This document shows positions 17,407 to 24,888 of a stretch of DNA of 48,266 bases, piece by piece. Source of the stretch: an uncultured Eubacteriales bacterium (GTDB lineage Bacteria > Bacillota > Clostridia > Christensenellales > Aristaeellaceae); assembly GCA_900320085.1 (NCBI GenBank), contig ONRC01000018.1:1-48266 (forward strand). The letters run 5' to 3'. The first letter of the stretch is position 1. Each line of letters opens with the position of its first letter. A program made the translations under genes and the position numbers. The notes beneath the pieces are model-generated. The model was not told the DNA's origin, searched no databases, and saw only the letters and a list, made by a program, of their open reading frames with translations.

Positions 17407-18729
17407 ATGAAAAGCCGTAAACTGAGCACATTTCAAATCATAACTGTCGGGTTTTTGGCTTTGATTTTAGCAGGCGCCTTATTGCTCATGCTGCCTTTTT
17501 CCACCCGCCCGGATGGATCGGTCAGCTTTGCGGATTGTTTGTTTACAGCCACTTCCGCCGTGTGCGTGACCGGGCTGGTGGTGCGGGATACAGCGACGAC
17601 ATGGACGCCGTTTGGTCAGGCAATCATTCTTTTTATGATTCAGATCGGCGGCTTAGGCGTAATCACCGCAGCCATTTCTCTTTCCTTTCTTTCCGGAAAG
17701 AAAATCGGTCTGAAGCAGCGAAGCACCATGCAGGAAGCTATCGCCGCGCCCCAGGTGGGCGGAATCGTGCGGCTCACCAAATTTATTGTGTATGCCTCTT
17801 TCCTGATAGAGCTTGTGGGCGCATTGCTGCTTTTCCCTTTTTTTGCTTCGGAATATGGCGGGTTGGAAGGCGCATGGTACGCGCTTTTCCATGCCGTATC
17901 GGGCTTTTGCAACGCCGGGTTTGATCTGATGGGCTTTCAGGAGCCGTTTTCTTCGCTGACCGGTTATGCGGAGCATTGGGGCGTTAATTTGATCCTGATC
18001 CTGCTGATCACGGTGGGCGGCATTGGGTTTCTGGTGTGGAACGATGTCAAGGAGCATAAGCTGCGTTTCCGGTATTATCGCCTGCAAAGCAAGATCGTGC
18101 TGATCACCTCCGCCATTCTGGTATTGATTCCATTCCTGTGGTTCATGGCGTTTGAAATGCAGGATGCCCCAGCAGGCAAACGGATTCTGCCTGCGCTGTT
18201 CCAATCGGTTACGCTGCGTACCGCCGGCTTCAACACCGTTGATTTATCAAGCATCAGTCCCAGCGGTCAGGCGATGATGATTTTCTGGATGCTGGTGGGC
18301 GGTTCTCCCGGATCGACGGCAGGCGGTATGAAGACGACAACTGTAGCCGTGCTGTTCATCACGGCATCTGCCGTCATCAGAAGGAAGGAACAGCCGGAGT
18401 GTCTGGGCCGCAGGATCGGAAACGACACCGTGATGCACGCTGTGTGTATCCTGGTTCTGTATTTCGTTCTGTTCTTTGTGTCCGGGGTGCTCATCAGTCA
18501 GCTGGAGGGGCTGCCGCTCATGACCTGCCTGTTTGAGACGGCTTCAGCCATCGGGACGGTGGGGATCACCCTGGGCATTACCAGCAAGCTGGGACTGATG
18601 TCCCGCACGATCCTGATTATTTTGATGTTTCTCGGACGTGTAGGCGGACTTACGCTCATCTATGCTGCACAGTCCGCCCGCGTGGGCACGCAAAGCACGC
18701 TTCCGCTGGAAAAAATCACAGTGGGCTAA
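17407..18729 (+). CDS. ktrB: Trk/Ktr-type potassium uptake protein, membrane subunit
   Basis: The start at 17407 (MKSRKLSTFQ) has AAAGGA 6 bases upstream; an earlier in-frame ATG at 17323 lies inside the hydrolase gene. The 440-residue protein has the four membrane-pore-membrane repeats of the TrkH/KtrB family. The selectivity-filter glycines are visible in CVTGL near residue 58, CNAGF near 171, RTAGF near 273 and GTVGIT near 386. It forms the K+ pore and works with the RCK protein encoded 24 bases downstream. KtrB is favoured over TrkH because the short N terminus and the single small RCK partner fit the Ktr system. Confidence 0.93.
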   Translation: MKSRKLSTFQIITVGFLALILAGALLLMLPFSTRPDGSVSFADCLFTATSAVCVTGLVVRDTATTWTPFGQAIILFMIQIGGLGVITAAISLSFLSGKKIGLKQRSTMQEAIAAPQVGGIVRLTKFIVYASFLIELVGALLLFPFFASEYGGLEGAWYALFHAVSGFCNAGFDLMGFQEPFSSLTGYAEHWGVNLILILLITVGGIGFLVWNDVKEHKLRFRYYRLQSKIVLITSAILVLIPFLWFMAFEMQDAPAGKRILPALFQSVTLRTAGFNTVDLSSISPSGQAMMIFWMLVGGSPGSTAGGMKTTTVAVLFITASAVIRRKEQPECLGRRIGNDTVMHAVCILVLYFVLFFVSGVLISQLEGLPLMTCLFETASAIGTVGITLGITSKLGLMSRTILIILMFLGRVGGLTLIYAAQSARVGTQSTLPLEKITVG

Positions 18730-18753
18730 TACAGACGAAAAGAGGTTCATATC

Positions 18754-19401
18754 ATGAAATCGGTTCTTGTTATCGGCGTAGGCCGCTTTGGACGGAAAAT
18801 GATCGAAAAACTGAACGAGCTGGGCTACGAAGTGATGGCGATTGATCGGGATGAAAGCCGCATCAACGACATCCTTCCCCTGGTGACGGACGCGCAGATC
18901 GGCGACGCGACAAATAAGGCTTTTTTGCAGACGCTGGGCGTAAGCGATTACGACGTATGCTTTGTTACGATCAGTGCGGATTTCCAAAGCTCTCTTGTTT
19001 CCTCCTCGCTTCTGAAGGATTTAGGCGCAAAGCAGGTCGTTTCAAGAGCTGCCAGCGATATCCACAAGGAATTTTTGCTTAGGAACGGCGCGGACGATGT
19101 GTTTTTCCCGGCCAAGCAGGTGGCGGATTGGGCCGTGATGCGATATGCAGCGGATCATGTGCTGGATTATATCACCTTGGACAGCGAACACGCAATCTAT
19201 GATGTGGCGGTTCCGGAGGAATGGGACGGAAAAACCGTCGCTGCTTTGGATATCCGCAGAAAATACAATCTCAATATTCTTGCCGTGCGCGCCAATGGAT
19301 TTTCCAATATGGTCGTGTCAGGCGAAACGGTATTGCAGGCCAATCAAACGATACTCGTGCTTGGGAAATGGAAAGACGTTCAAAAATGCTTCAGAATATA
19401 A
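18754..19401 (+). CDS. ktrA: Trk/Ktr potassium uptake system regulatory subunit (RCK domains)
   Basis: The 215-residue product has an N-terminal RCK_N Rossmann domain with VIGVGRFGRKM near residue 6 and the acidic adenine-ribose-binding AIDRDESR near 29. An RCK_C domain begins around 135 (LDSEHAIYDVAVPEEWDGKTV). KtrA forms an octameric ring under KtrB and gates it with ATP/ADP or NAD(H); in Firmicutes the RCK_C domain often binds c-di-AMP. GAAAAGAGG precedes the ATG. The gene is intact and directly follows ktrB. Immediately downstream lies a zone of broken gene fragments. Confidence 0.93.
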   Translation: MKSVLVIGVGRFGRKMIEKLNELGYEVMAIDRDESRINDILPLVTDAQIGDATNKAFLQTLGVSDYDVCFVTISADFQSSLVSSSLLKDLGAKQVVSRAASDIHKEFLLRNGADDVFFPAKQVADWAVMRYAADHVLDYITLDSEHAIYDVAVPEEWDGKTVAALDIRRKYNLNILAVRANGFSNMVVSGETVLQANQTILVLGKWKDVQKCFRI

Positions 19402-19450
19402 GAAGAAAGACAGATGATGCAAGAAATCAAATAAGGGGGACGCAAACAAA

Positions 19451-19621
19451 ATGAACGAGATTTTTCATCGCGTAAGCGTCCGGAAGTTTGAGCAAAAGCC
19501 GGTTGAGCAGGTGTCCAAATGCCATACGTACGCGGGCTGCGCGGCAAACACCCCTGTACTCATCGTGCCGGTTTGCCGGAATATGAGCAGATCGACATGG
19601 CTATCGCCCAGGAAAACATCT
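19451..19621 (+). pseudogene. Nitroreductase family remnant (internal deletion plus frameshift)
   Basis: The start is typical of a nitroreductase (MNEIFHRVSVRKFEQKPVEQ). It jumps directly to the mid-protein segment SKCHTYAGCAANTPVLIVPVC, and then shifts frame near 19575-19583 into LPEYEQIDMAIAQENIW before ending at a junction with minus-strand sequence. About 60 residues are missing inside and the C-terminal half is gone. AAGGGGGA precedes the ATG, so the original start region is intact. It cannot encode a functional FMN enzyme. Confidence 0.75.
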
Positions 19622-19772
19622 GGATGGTTTTGGCGATAGCGTTGATGTTCTCGATTTTCTTGTCGTCCAGCATGATCTTTTTCCCAAATCCGATCCGGCG
19701 GGCAATGGCCATGCTGATCTGACCCGCGCCGGTAACCAGCATTACTTCTTTTTTATATTCTTCATCCTTCAA
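19622..19772 (-). pseudogene. 5' fragment of a short-chain dehydrogenase (SDR) gene
   Basis: Reading the minus strand from about 19742, MLVTGAGQISMAIARRIGFG is the N-terminal NAD(P)-binding stretch of an SDR, followed by KKIMLDDKKIENINAIAKT. After about 40 residues the frame runs into the antisense of the nitroreductase remnant. Only the first sixth of the usual 250-280 residue enzyme remains. Confidence 0.7.
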
Positions 19773-20006
19773 AGGTTTTTGCCACAGTTTTCAGCAGCTC
19801 CCGGATGGGCAGATGCTGGGGGCGGACCTTTTCGCACTTTCCGCAGCGGATGCAGGCGGAAGCCTTGCCATGGCCGCCGTGGGTGACGATGCCATAGTAC
19901 ATGCCCGAATTCCAATCGTGGAACACCTCATGGGCGTTCATTGCGGAAAAAACGTCCGGGATGAGAATGTCCTTGGGGCAATGGTTTTCATCGATACAGT
20001 AGCGAT
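19762..20006 (-). pseudogene. 3' fragment of a ferredoxin-type aldo/keto reductase gene
   Basis: The minus strand from about 20006 to the stop at 19762 encodes the C-terminal iron-sulfur part of an aldo/keto reductase: CIDENHCPKDILIPDVFSAM, HDWNSGMYYGIV, then CIRCGKCEKVRPQHLPIREL. The last cluster cysteine is Arg (C-E-K-V-R-P), a further sign of decay. Its stop overlaps the upstream end of the SDR fragment, so the two were probably neighbours in an operon before both outer ends were lost. Confidence 0.7.
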
Positions 20007-20009
20007 ACG

Positions 20010-20159
20010 ATGAGCGGCGAGATCACCAACGCCAAGGACAGCATTGTTTCGTCGGAGATCGGCACCGTCCATGAGACCCTGGATGAATCCAGCACCTGGA
20101 CGCTGACCGCCGATACTTCCATCGCTTCCTTCTCCGGCAGCGCTTCTCTTTCTGCCTGA
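20010..20159 (+). pseudogene. Fragment of a repetitive secreted/adhesin-like protein
   Basis: The frame from ATG at 20010 encodes 49 residues (MSGEITNAKDSIVSSEIG, then ESSTWTLTADTSIASFSGSA, ending SLSA). The W-T-L-T-A-D-T-x-I-x-S-F pattern resembles beta-helical carbohydrate-binding or adhesin-like surface proteins. There is no ribosome site and no signal peptide. It is probably a piece of a larger gene joined at about 20006. Confidence 0.45.
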
Positions 20160-20193
20160 GAAAACGCTTTGGCATGCTGTTGATTCAGGAAGT

Positions 20194-20210
20194 GATCACG
20201 GTCCGTGATC
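20194..20210. repeat. 17-base palindrome
   Basis: GATCACGG (20194-20201) and CCGTGATC (20203-20210) are exact reverse complements around a single T. It lies between the last gene fragment and the stop of the DUF3298-like gene. It could be a recombination or protein-binding site; the loop is too short for a good terminator. Confidence 0.5.
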
Positions 20211-20213
20211 TCA

Positions 20214-21011
20214 TCACAGATGCGCGGCGGCGAGAAGCGCCTCGATTTCGGCCGGAGACAATCGAACGATCGTGTTTTCCCGGAAAGCCTCGGGAGCCAG
20301 CATCGGCGGATAATAGAAGGCAATCTGCCCATCCAGCGCGGCGAAATCCCGAGAGGGGGAAAACTCGATTTCAAAGTCTTCCAAGGAAGGTTTTTCTGAA
20401 TCCTCTAAATTCGGATGCGCGCGGAAGAGATCATAGAGTACCGGCATCAGCGCTTCCGAAATCGAGTCGGATGAACCCTGGATGATATGCGCGATTTCCG
20501 GATATTCCTCCGCGCTCACGTCTTCCAATCGCTCCGGGTCAACGCCCGCCTGAATGAGGATGACCCCCCGCAGCGTCAGCGTCTCCCCCGCGTACATGCC
20601 GCTTACATCGAAGGTCAGCGGCTCCAGGGAATAAACCGTTTCATCGCCCATGGATTGGGAGCGGAACAGCACGATGGACAGTAGCTTATCATTGTTGCAG
20701 GCTACCGCAAAATCATGCTTTACTTCGTTCTTCCCGTCAAAGCGCATGTCCGGTGTATTGGCGAACATGGGCAGCACCAGGTTCGTCATTTCGTCCAGCG
20801 CCATCTGATAGGTATCGTTGATGAGCGCAGCGGTATAGTCGTCCCCGGCGATTTTAGGGTAAGCATAAGCGAAATGGTAGACCCAGTTTTTTCCATCCGG
20901 GAAATACATGTCCCCTTCGTTCCGTTCCACGGTCAGCTCCGCAAAAGCGGAGGCGGCGCATAGCCACAGTGCCAGCGCCGCCAGAATCATTGAAGGAATC
21001 CGCTTAACCAT
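20214..21011 (-). CDS. Secreted DUF3298/RsiV-like protein
   Basis: The 265-residue product has a signal peptide (MVKRIPSMILAALALWLCAASAFA). A body resembling DUF3298/DUF4163 domains follows, ending in the characteristic FAALDGQIAFYYPPMLAPEAF near residue 230 and VRLSPAEIEALL. In Bacillus RsiV this fold binds lysozyme, but here there is no N-terminal anti-sigma region and no sigma factor gene nearby, so a sensor role is not supported. The ATG overlaps the end of the preceding secreted-protein gene by 8 bases, and both lie downstream of the HlyC-type gene. Confidence 0.75.
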   Translation of the reverse strand: MVKRIPSMILAALALWLCAASAFAELTVERNEGDMYFPDGKNWVYHFAYAYPKIAGDDYTAALINDTYQMALDEMTNLVLPMFANTPDMRFDGKNEVKHDFAVACNNDKLLSIVLFRSQSMGDETVYSLEPLTFDVSGMYAGETLTLRGVILIQAGVDPERLEDVSAEEYPEIAHIIQGSSDSISEALMPVLYDLFRAHPNLEDSEKPSLEDFEIEFSPSRDFAALDGQIAFYYPPMLAPEAFRENTIVRLSPAEIEALLAAAHL

Positions 21012-22116
21012 TGGACAGTCCCCACACGCTCAGGGAATTGCGGATGATTTCAGCGTAGAATTCATATTCCGCCTGGTTTTCGTCGGGGAAGGTGAAGGAG
21101 ATCATAAACAGCCGCTCCGCATCCTCGGAGGTGGTCACCAGGATATAGCTGCCAGGCTGCACGACGCTGAACCGGTCGAATTCCTGTTCCCTGGTAATTT
21201 CCGCCTTGGGATTTGCCGCCTGGTAAATTGCAGCGGCATCATCCAGGGTGGTCTTTTCATCCATCACCGAGATCGTCAGGGTGGCCTTGCCATCGGCAGA
21301 CTGCCATACGCGGTTCGCCGCGGTATCATTCGCTACGCCAAGGAAGGACGGCAGGTTCACGGAGTATTCCATTTCTTCGTTTTCAAATTCTTTCCATTGG
21401 GTGAGGTCGCCTGCCTGATAGAAGGGAGAAACGGAGACACCGCTCACAGTGTAGCCAAAAGGAGTTTCCGGCGCGGTGCGCAGGGAAACACGGGCATTGC
21501 ACTGCCACACCAGCTTATCCTCCGGAATCTCATCCGCGCTCAGCTCCACTTCCGTTTCCTGGGCGGTAAACACATCGCAGAGGATTTCCACATCCGTCCC
21601 ATCGTATTTCGCGGAATAGATATGCACGCCATAATCGCACAGCGGAGCGAACGCCACGTTCAATTCACCCGCAATGTACCAGGTGCGGTTTTCGTTTTCA
21701 GCTTTTGCCGCTTTTGCTTCCTCGTCGGTCAGGGCGGCAAAAGCATAATCGGGGTTGGTGAAAACCTGCCGGTACAATTCCTGCGCCTGAGCGGTAGTGA
21801 GAGGAAGGGTGCTCAGTTCGACGGTCTCGCTGTCATAAGCCAAATAGCCCGCGTTGATCCCCCAGGCCAGTGCGCAGCTGACCAGCAGATCGGAGGGCGT
21901 TTCGTCCTTCGCAAGCTCCGGAAATGCGGGGGCTGTATCAAGCGCGGCGGGCATTTCCTGCAGAATCGCGGCATTCACGATCAGTTCGGTCAGGTAGGTC
22001 AGGTTGTCATCCACAGTGATTTCCGCGGCTTTCGTGTCGCGGGTCGGCGCCGCGAAAGCGGGCACGGCGGTCAGCAGCAGGCTCAGGGCCAGCAGCAGGG
22101 CAAACATTTTCTTCAT
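21004..22116 (-). CDS. Secreted protein of unknown function
   Basis: The 370-residue product has a Sec signal peptide (MKKMFALLLALSLLLTAVPAFA) and no lipobox. The mature part has two regions. An acidic alpha/beta region to about residue 245 carries Trp- and Tyr-rich strands (RTWYIAGELNVAFAPLCDYG). A C-terminal segment (EEMEYSVNLPSFLGV, then VVQPGSYILVTTSEDAERLF) resembles small lipoprotein-type domains that sit at the end of some Firmicute exported proteins. No family was recognised. An AAGGAGGA ribosome site precedes it, 49 bases after the HlyC-type gene. It overlaps the DUF3298-like gene, so the three probably form one operon. Confidence 0.7.
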   Translation of the reverse strand: MKKMFALLLALSLLLTAVPAFAAPTRDTKAAEITVDDNLTYLTELIVNAAILQEMPAALDTAPAFPELAKDETPSDLLVSCALAWGINAGYLAYDSETVELSTLPLTTAQAQELYRQVFTNPDYAFAALTDEEAKAAKAENENRTWYIAGELNVAFAPLCDYGVHIYSAKYDGTDVEILCDVFTAQETEVELSADEIPEDKLVWQCNARVSLRTAPETPFGYTVSGVSVSPFYQAGDLTQWKEFENEEMEYSVNLPSFLGVANDTAANRVWQSADGKATLTISVMDEKTTLDDAAAIYQAANPKAEITREQEFDRFSVVQPGSYILVTTSEDAERLFMISFTFPDENQAEYEFYAEIIRNSLSVWGLSNG

Positions 22117-22165
22117 CGGTGTTCCTCCTTTTGGGGTTTCGTTGCTGTATCAATACTGTTCTGCG

Positions 22166-23542
22166 TCAGGCTTCTTCCAGGTCGGGATTCGCGCCGGTAG
22201 GCTGTTCGGCTTCATTTTCCTTGGGCTGGTTCAGAATGGTCACGGTGGCCCATTCCACGCGCCGGTCCACAATCTCCTCCGCCCGGATGCGCAGGCCGTA
22301 GCACTCCACCACCGGATGGGTGCCGTCCTTGGGGATGGTCATCATGCGGCTGAAAATCAGCCCGCCCAGGGATTCAAAGCCCGCGCCGGTGGGAAGGTCC
22401 AAATTCAGCGCGTCGTTGATGACCTCGATCAAAGCGCCGCCCGCGATGCGGTATTGGTTTTCGCCGATCTTCTGGATTTCCTGGGGCAGGGGCTTGTCGT
22501 ACTCATCGTAGATATTGCCCACGATTTCCTCCAGCAAATCCTCCATGGTGATCAGGCCGCTGGTGCCGCCGTACTCGTCCACCACGATGGCGATGTGGGT
22601 TTTGTTTTTCTGCATATCCCGGAACAGCACGTCCGTGCGCACGGATTCCGGCACGAAGTAGGCAGGCCGCAGGATTTCCCGCAGGGTTTTCTTCCCGCCG
22701 GTGGACAGGGCCAGCAGATAGTCCCGGGTGGTGAAGGTGCCCAGCACGTCGTCCAGGTCTTCGCCGTACACCGGAAAACGGCTGAGGCCGCTGTCCAGGA
22801 TGGTTTTCATGATTTCCTTGTTGCCCGCGTCCACCTGCAGGGCGGTCACGTCGGTACGGTGGGTCATGCATTCGGCAGCGGTCATGTTGTTGAACTCGAA
22901 AATATTCTCGATCATGTCCCGCTCATTGCCCTCGATGGCTCCTTTTTCCTCGCCCATGTCCACCATCATGCGGATCTCGTCTTCGGTGACTTCTTCCTCG
23001 TTGGCGGCGGGGTCGATGCCAAACAGGCGCAGCACGCCGTTGACGGACTTGGTGAGCAGCCACACGATGGGCTTGGTGACCTTCGCCACACCGTCAATGA
23101 TTCCGGCCACGGCCCGGGCTACCTTTTCCGGCTCCTTCATGGCCACCCGCTTGGGCACCAATTCGCCGAATACCAGGGTAAAATAGGAAAGAACCAGGGT
23201 GATGAACACCACGCACAGGGTGTTCAGGGTGCCTTTGGAGATCAGGGTGAAGCCCCATTGATCCCGAATCAGGCTCACCAGCGGGGCGGCGAAGTTGTCC
23301 GCCGCGAAGGCGCTGCCCAGGAAGCCCGCCAAGGTAATGGCGATCTGGATGGTGGACAGGAAGCCTGAGGGCTCCAGCATCATGTTCAGCAGCTTCTGGG
23401 ATTTTTTATCGCCTTCCTCAGCCTTGTGCCGCAGCTTGGTTTCGCTGAGCGATACCACCGCGATTTCCGCCGCCGCGAAGAAAGCGTTCACCGCGATCAA
23501 AAGCACCTGGATCAGCAATAGGCCGCCTATGGAGGTATCCAA
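22166..23542 (-). CDS. Hemolysin C/CorC family membrane protein (CNNM, CBS pair, CorC domains)
   Basis: The product has a DUF21/CNNM transmembrane domain (residues 1-190, with AFFAAAEIAVVSLSETKLRHKA), a CBS pair around 205-330 (MTHRTDVTALQVDA, HIAIVVDEYGGTSGLITMEDLLEEI) and a C-terminal CorC_HlyC domain (ENQYRIAGGALIEVINDALN). The family is linked to Mg2+/Co2+ efflux rather than haemolysis. I start at the TTG at 23542 (DTSIGGLLLIQ follows), since GGAGTGAG lies 10 bases upstream; the ATG at 23584 would add 14 residues that look non-homologous and leave a leader of only about 16 bases. The gene has its own promoter and heads an operon with two secreted proteins. Confidence 0.88.
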   Translation of the reverse strand: MDTSIGGLLLIQVLLIAVNAFFAAAEIAVVSLSETKLRHKAEEGDKKSQKLLNMMLEPSGFLSTIQIAITLAGFLGSAFAADNFAAPLVSLIRDQWGFTLISKGTLNTLCVVFITLVLSYFTLVFGELVPKRVAMKEPEKVARAVAGIIDGVAKVTKPIVWLLTKSVNGVLRLFGIDPAANEEEVTEDEIRMMVDMGEEKGAIEGNERDMIENIFEFNNMTAAECMTHRTDVTALQVDAGNKEIMKTILDSGLSRFPVYGEDLDDVLGTFTTRDYLLALSTGGKKTLREILRPAYFVPESVRTDVLFRDMQKNKTHIAIVVDEYGGTSGLITMEDLLEEIVGNIYDEYDKPLPQEIQKIGENQYRIAGGALIEVINDALNLDLPTGAGFESLGGLIFSRMMTIPKDGTHPVVECYGLRIRAEEIVDRRVEWATVTILNQPKENEAEQPTGANPDLEEA

Positions 23543-23606
23543 ACAAGTCTCACTCCGTTTCAAAATTGCGCGTGTATCATGCAAACCGCCTTCGGTTCAC
23601 GGGTTG

Positions 23607-23635
23607 ATTATAGCATACCCACCCCTTATTTTCCA
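23607..23635 (-). promoter_or_regulatory. Extended -10 promoter for the HlyC/CorC gene
   Basis: On the minus strand TGGAAA (23635-23630), 17 bases, then TGcTATAAT with a perfect -10 at 23612-23607. Confidence 0.7.
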
Positions 23636-23676
23636 CATAAAAATGAAAAGAAATTGTAACAATTTCAAGGTCCGGG

Positions 23677-23706
23677 TTGTTCCGAGGGGCAGGATTATGC
23701 TATACT
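23677..23706 (+). promoter_or_regulatory. Extended -10 promoter for the small membrane protein pair
   Basis: TTGTTC (23677-23682), 18 bases, then TGcTATACT with the -10 at 23701-23706. It is back-to-back with the HlyC promoter. Confidence 0.6.
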
Positions 23707-23749
23707 ACCACCGTATCCGCGTGCAGATTACAGAGTAGAGGCAAACGAA

Positions 23750-24127
23750 ATGAAGCTGAGGCTTTCCCGTCCTGTGGGGCGGTTTGTGGCGCTGGCAGTG
23801 GCCGCGGTGGTTTTGCAGCTCCTGTTCCGGCTCTGCCTGGAGGCGGAGGGCGACGGGAGCGCGGCGCTGCTGGTGGCGTATATATACGTGCTGCTGCCGC
23901 TTTTGTCCGTGCTGCTGCCGCTGTGGGCAGGGCTGGGCGGCGTGCCGCCCATCGCGGCCTGCCTGCCCATCGGCGGGGCAGCGCTGATCTGCTCCTCCGC
24001 CCCGGCCTGGCTTTGCGGGATGTGCACGGTGCTGTCCATGGTTGCCGCGGCCGCAGGCCAGGAATGGACGAAGCGAAAAACATCAGCCGGTGGAGGCCAT
24101 CATGGCGGAAAAAACAAGAAACGGTAA
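23750..24127 (+). CDS. Small membrane protein of unknown function
   Basis: The 125-residue product has three to four hydrophobic segments (VALAVAAVVLQLLF, VAYIYVLLPLLSVLLPLWAG, CTVLSMVAAAAG) and a short basic, Gly/His/Lys-rich tail. No family was recognised. GAGG lies about 8 bases before the ATG, and the promoter at 23677-23706 fits it. The next gene starts inside its last 26 bases in another frame, which suggests translational coupling and a joint function at the membrane. Confidence 0.6.
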   Translation: MKLRLSRPVGRFVALAVAAVVLQLLFRLCLEAEGDGSAALLVAYIYVLLPLLSVLLPLWAGLGGVPPIAACLPIGGAALICSSAPAWLCGMCTVLSMVAAAAGQEWTKRKTSAGGGHHGGKNKKR

Positions 24128-24659
24128 AGGCGCAGTCGGCAGGATATTCCTTGTGCTGGGGGTTGTGCTGCTGATGGCGATTGTCTATGTGTCCGCGATC
24201 CTGCTGCAAATCCCGGAGGATGAAACGGACAATTATGTGGTGGTGGAAGAACCCGAACCCATCACCCGGATGCAGCCCGCCACCATGAACGACGCCCGGG
24301 CGCTGGCCGGGCTGTTCGGCGCAACCCTGCCCTATCTGCCGGGCTACGCCATGCGCGGCCAGGGCGACAACGCCAGCTATGAAGGCAGCGTCGCCCGCAT
24401 TGCCACGCTGCAATACAGCGGCGTCACCATTTCCGCTGTGCGGCCGGCCTCCGCCGCGCCGCTGCTGCTGCATGAGGATTTGTCCGTACAGCTGCGCAAC
24501 GGCCTGTCCGTGCTGAACCTGCCCGCTATGCTGGCGGAAAAGGGAAACGCCCGGTGTGTATATTTTTCCGGCGCCGACGCAGCCTATTCCGTTTACGCGC
24601 AGCAGGCGGCAGAGGAGGACTTTTTCAATATGCTGGGCAATCTGCAATGGACGGAATAG
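24102..24659 (+). CDS. Single-pass membrane protein of unknown function
   Basis: The start at 24102 (MAEKTRNGKGAVG) follows GGAGG by 6 bases and overlaps the previous gene. The 185-residue product has one transmembrane helix (IFLVLGVVLLMAIVYVSAILL) and an extracytoplasmic domain of about 150 residues with no recognised family. Conserved-looking strands include ARIATLQYSGVTISAVRPAS and NARCVYFSGADAAYSVY. It is probably a type II membrane protein working with the small membrane protein encoded just upstream. The remaining 229 bases to the next gene hold only that gene's promoter. Confidence 0.7.
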   Translation: MAEKTRNGKGAVGRIFLVLGVVLLMAIVYVSAILLQIPEDETDNYVVVEEPEPITRMQPATMNDARALAGLFGATLPYLPGYAMRGQGDNASYEGSVARIATLQYSGVTISAVRPASAAPLLLHEDLSVQLRNGLSVLNLPAMLAEKGNARCVYFSGADAAYSVYAQQAAEEDFFNMLGNLQWTE

Positions 24660-24790
24660 CGAAGGAGCTTTTTTCTTCTCACTGTATGTCTTTGAGGGCT
24701 TGATGAATGAAAAAAGTCACTGTTCAGTCGTGCCTCAATGGAACTTAGCTGGTTAGAATCTGCTGACTGAATCGTTGCGAAAAATTTGTA

Positions 24791-24819
24791 TTTTCTATTA
24801 CGGCATTCTGTGTTATAAT
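24791..24819 (+). promoter_or_regulatory. Extended -10 promoter for the CotH gene
   Basis: TTTTCT (24791-24796), a 17-base spacer and TGtTATAAT with a perfect -10 at 24814-24819. The leader to the ATG is about 63 bases. Confidence 0.65.
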
Positions 24820-24888
24820 GAGTCAAGCGGGTTTTGACGAAGGAAAGACCCCTCGCCGGATCACGCACATCAAGGAGGAAACAACGCT

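Noticed and set aside
20214..21011. Anti-sigma factor RsiV
   Set aside because: The domain resembles DUF3298, but the sigma-binding N terminus and any sigma factor gene are missing.
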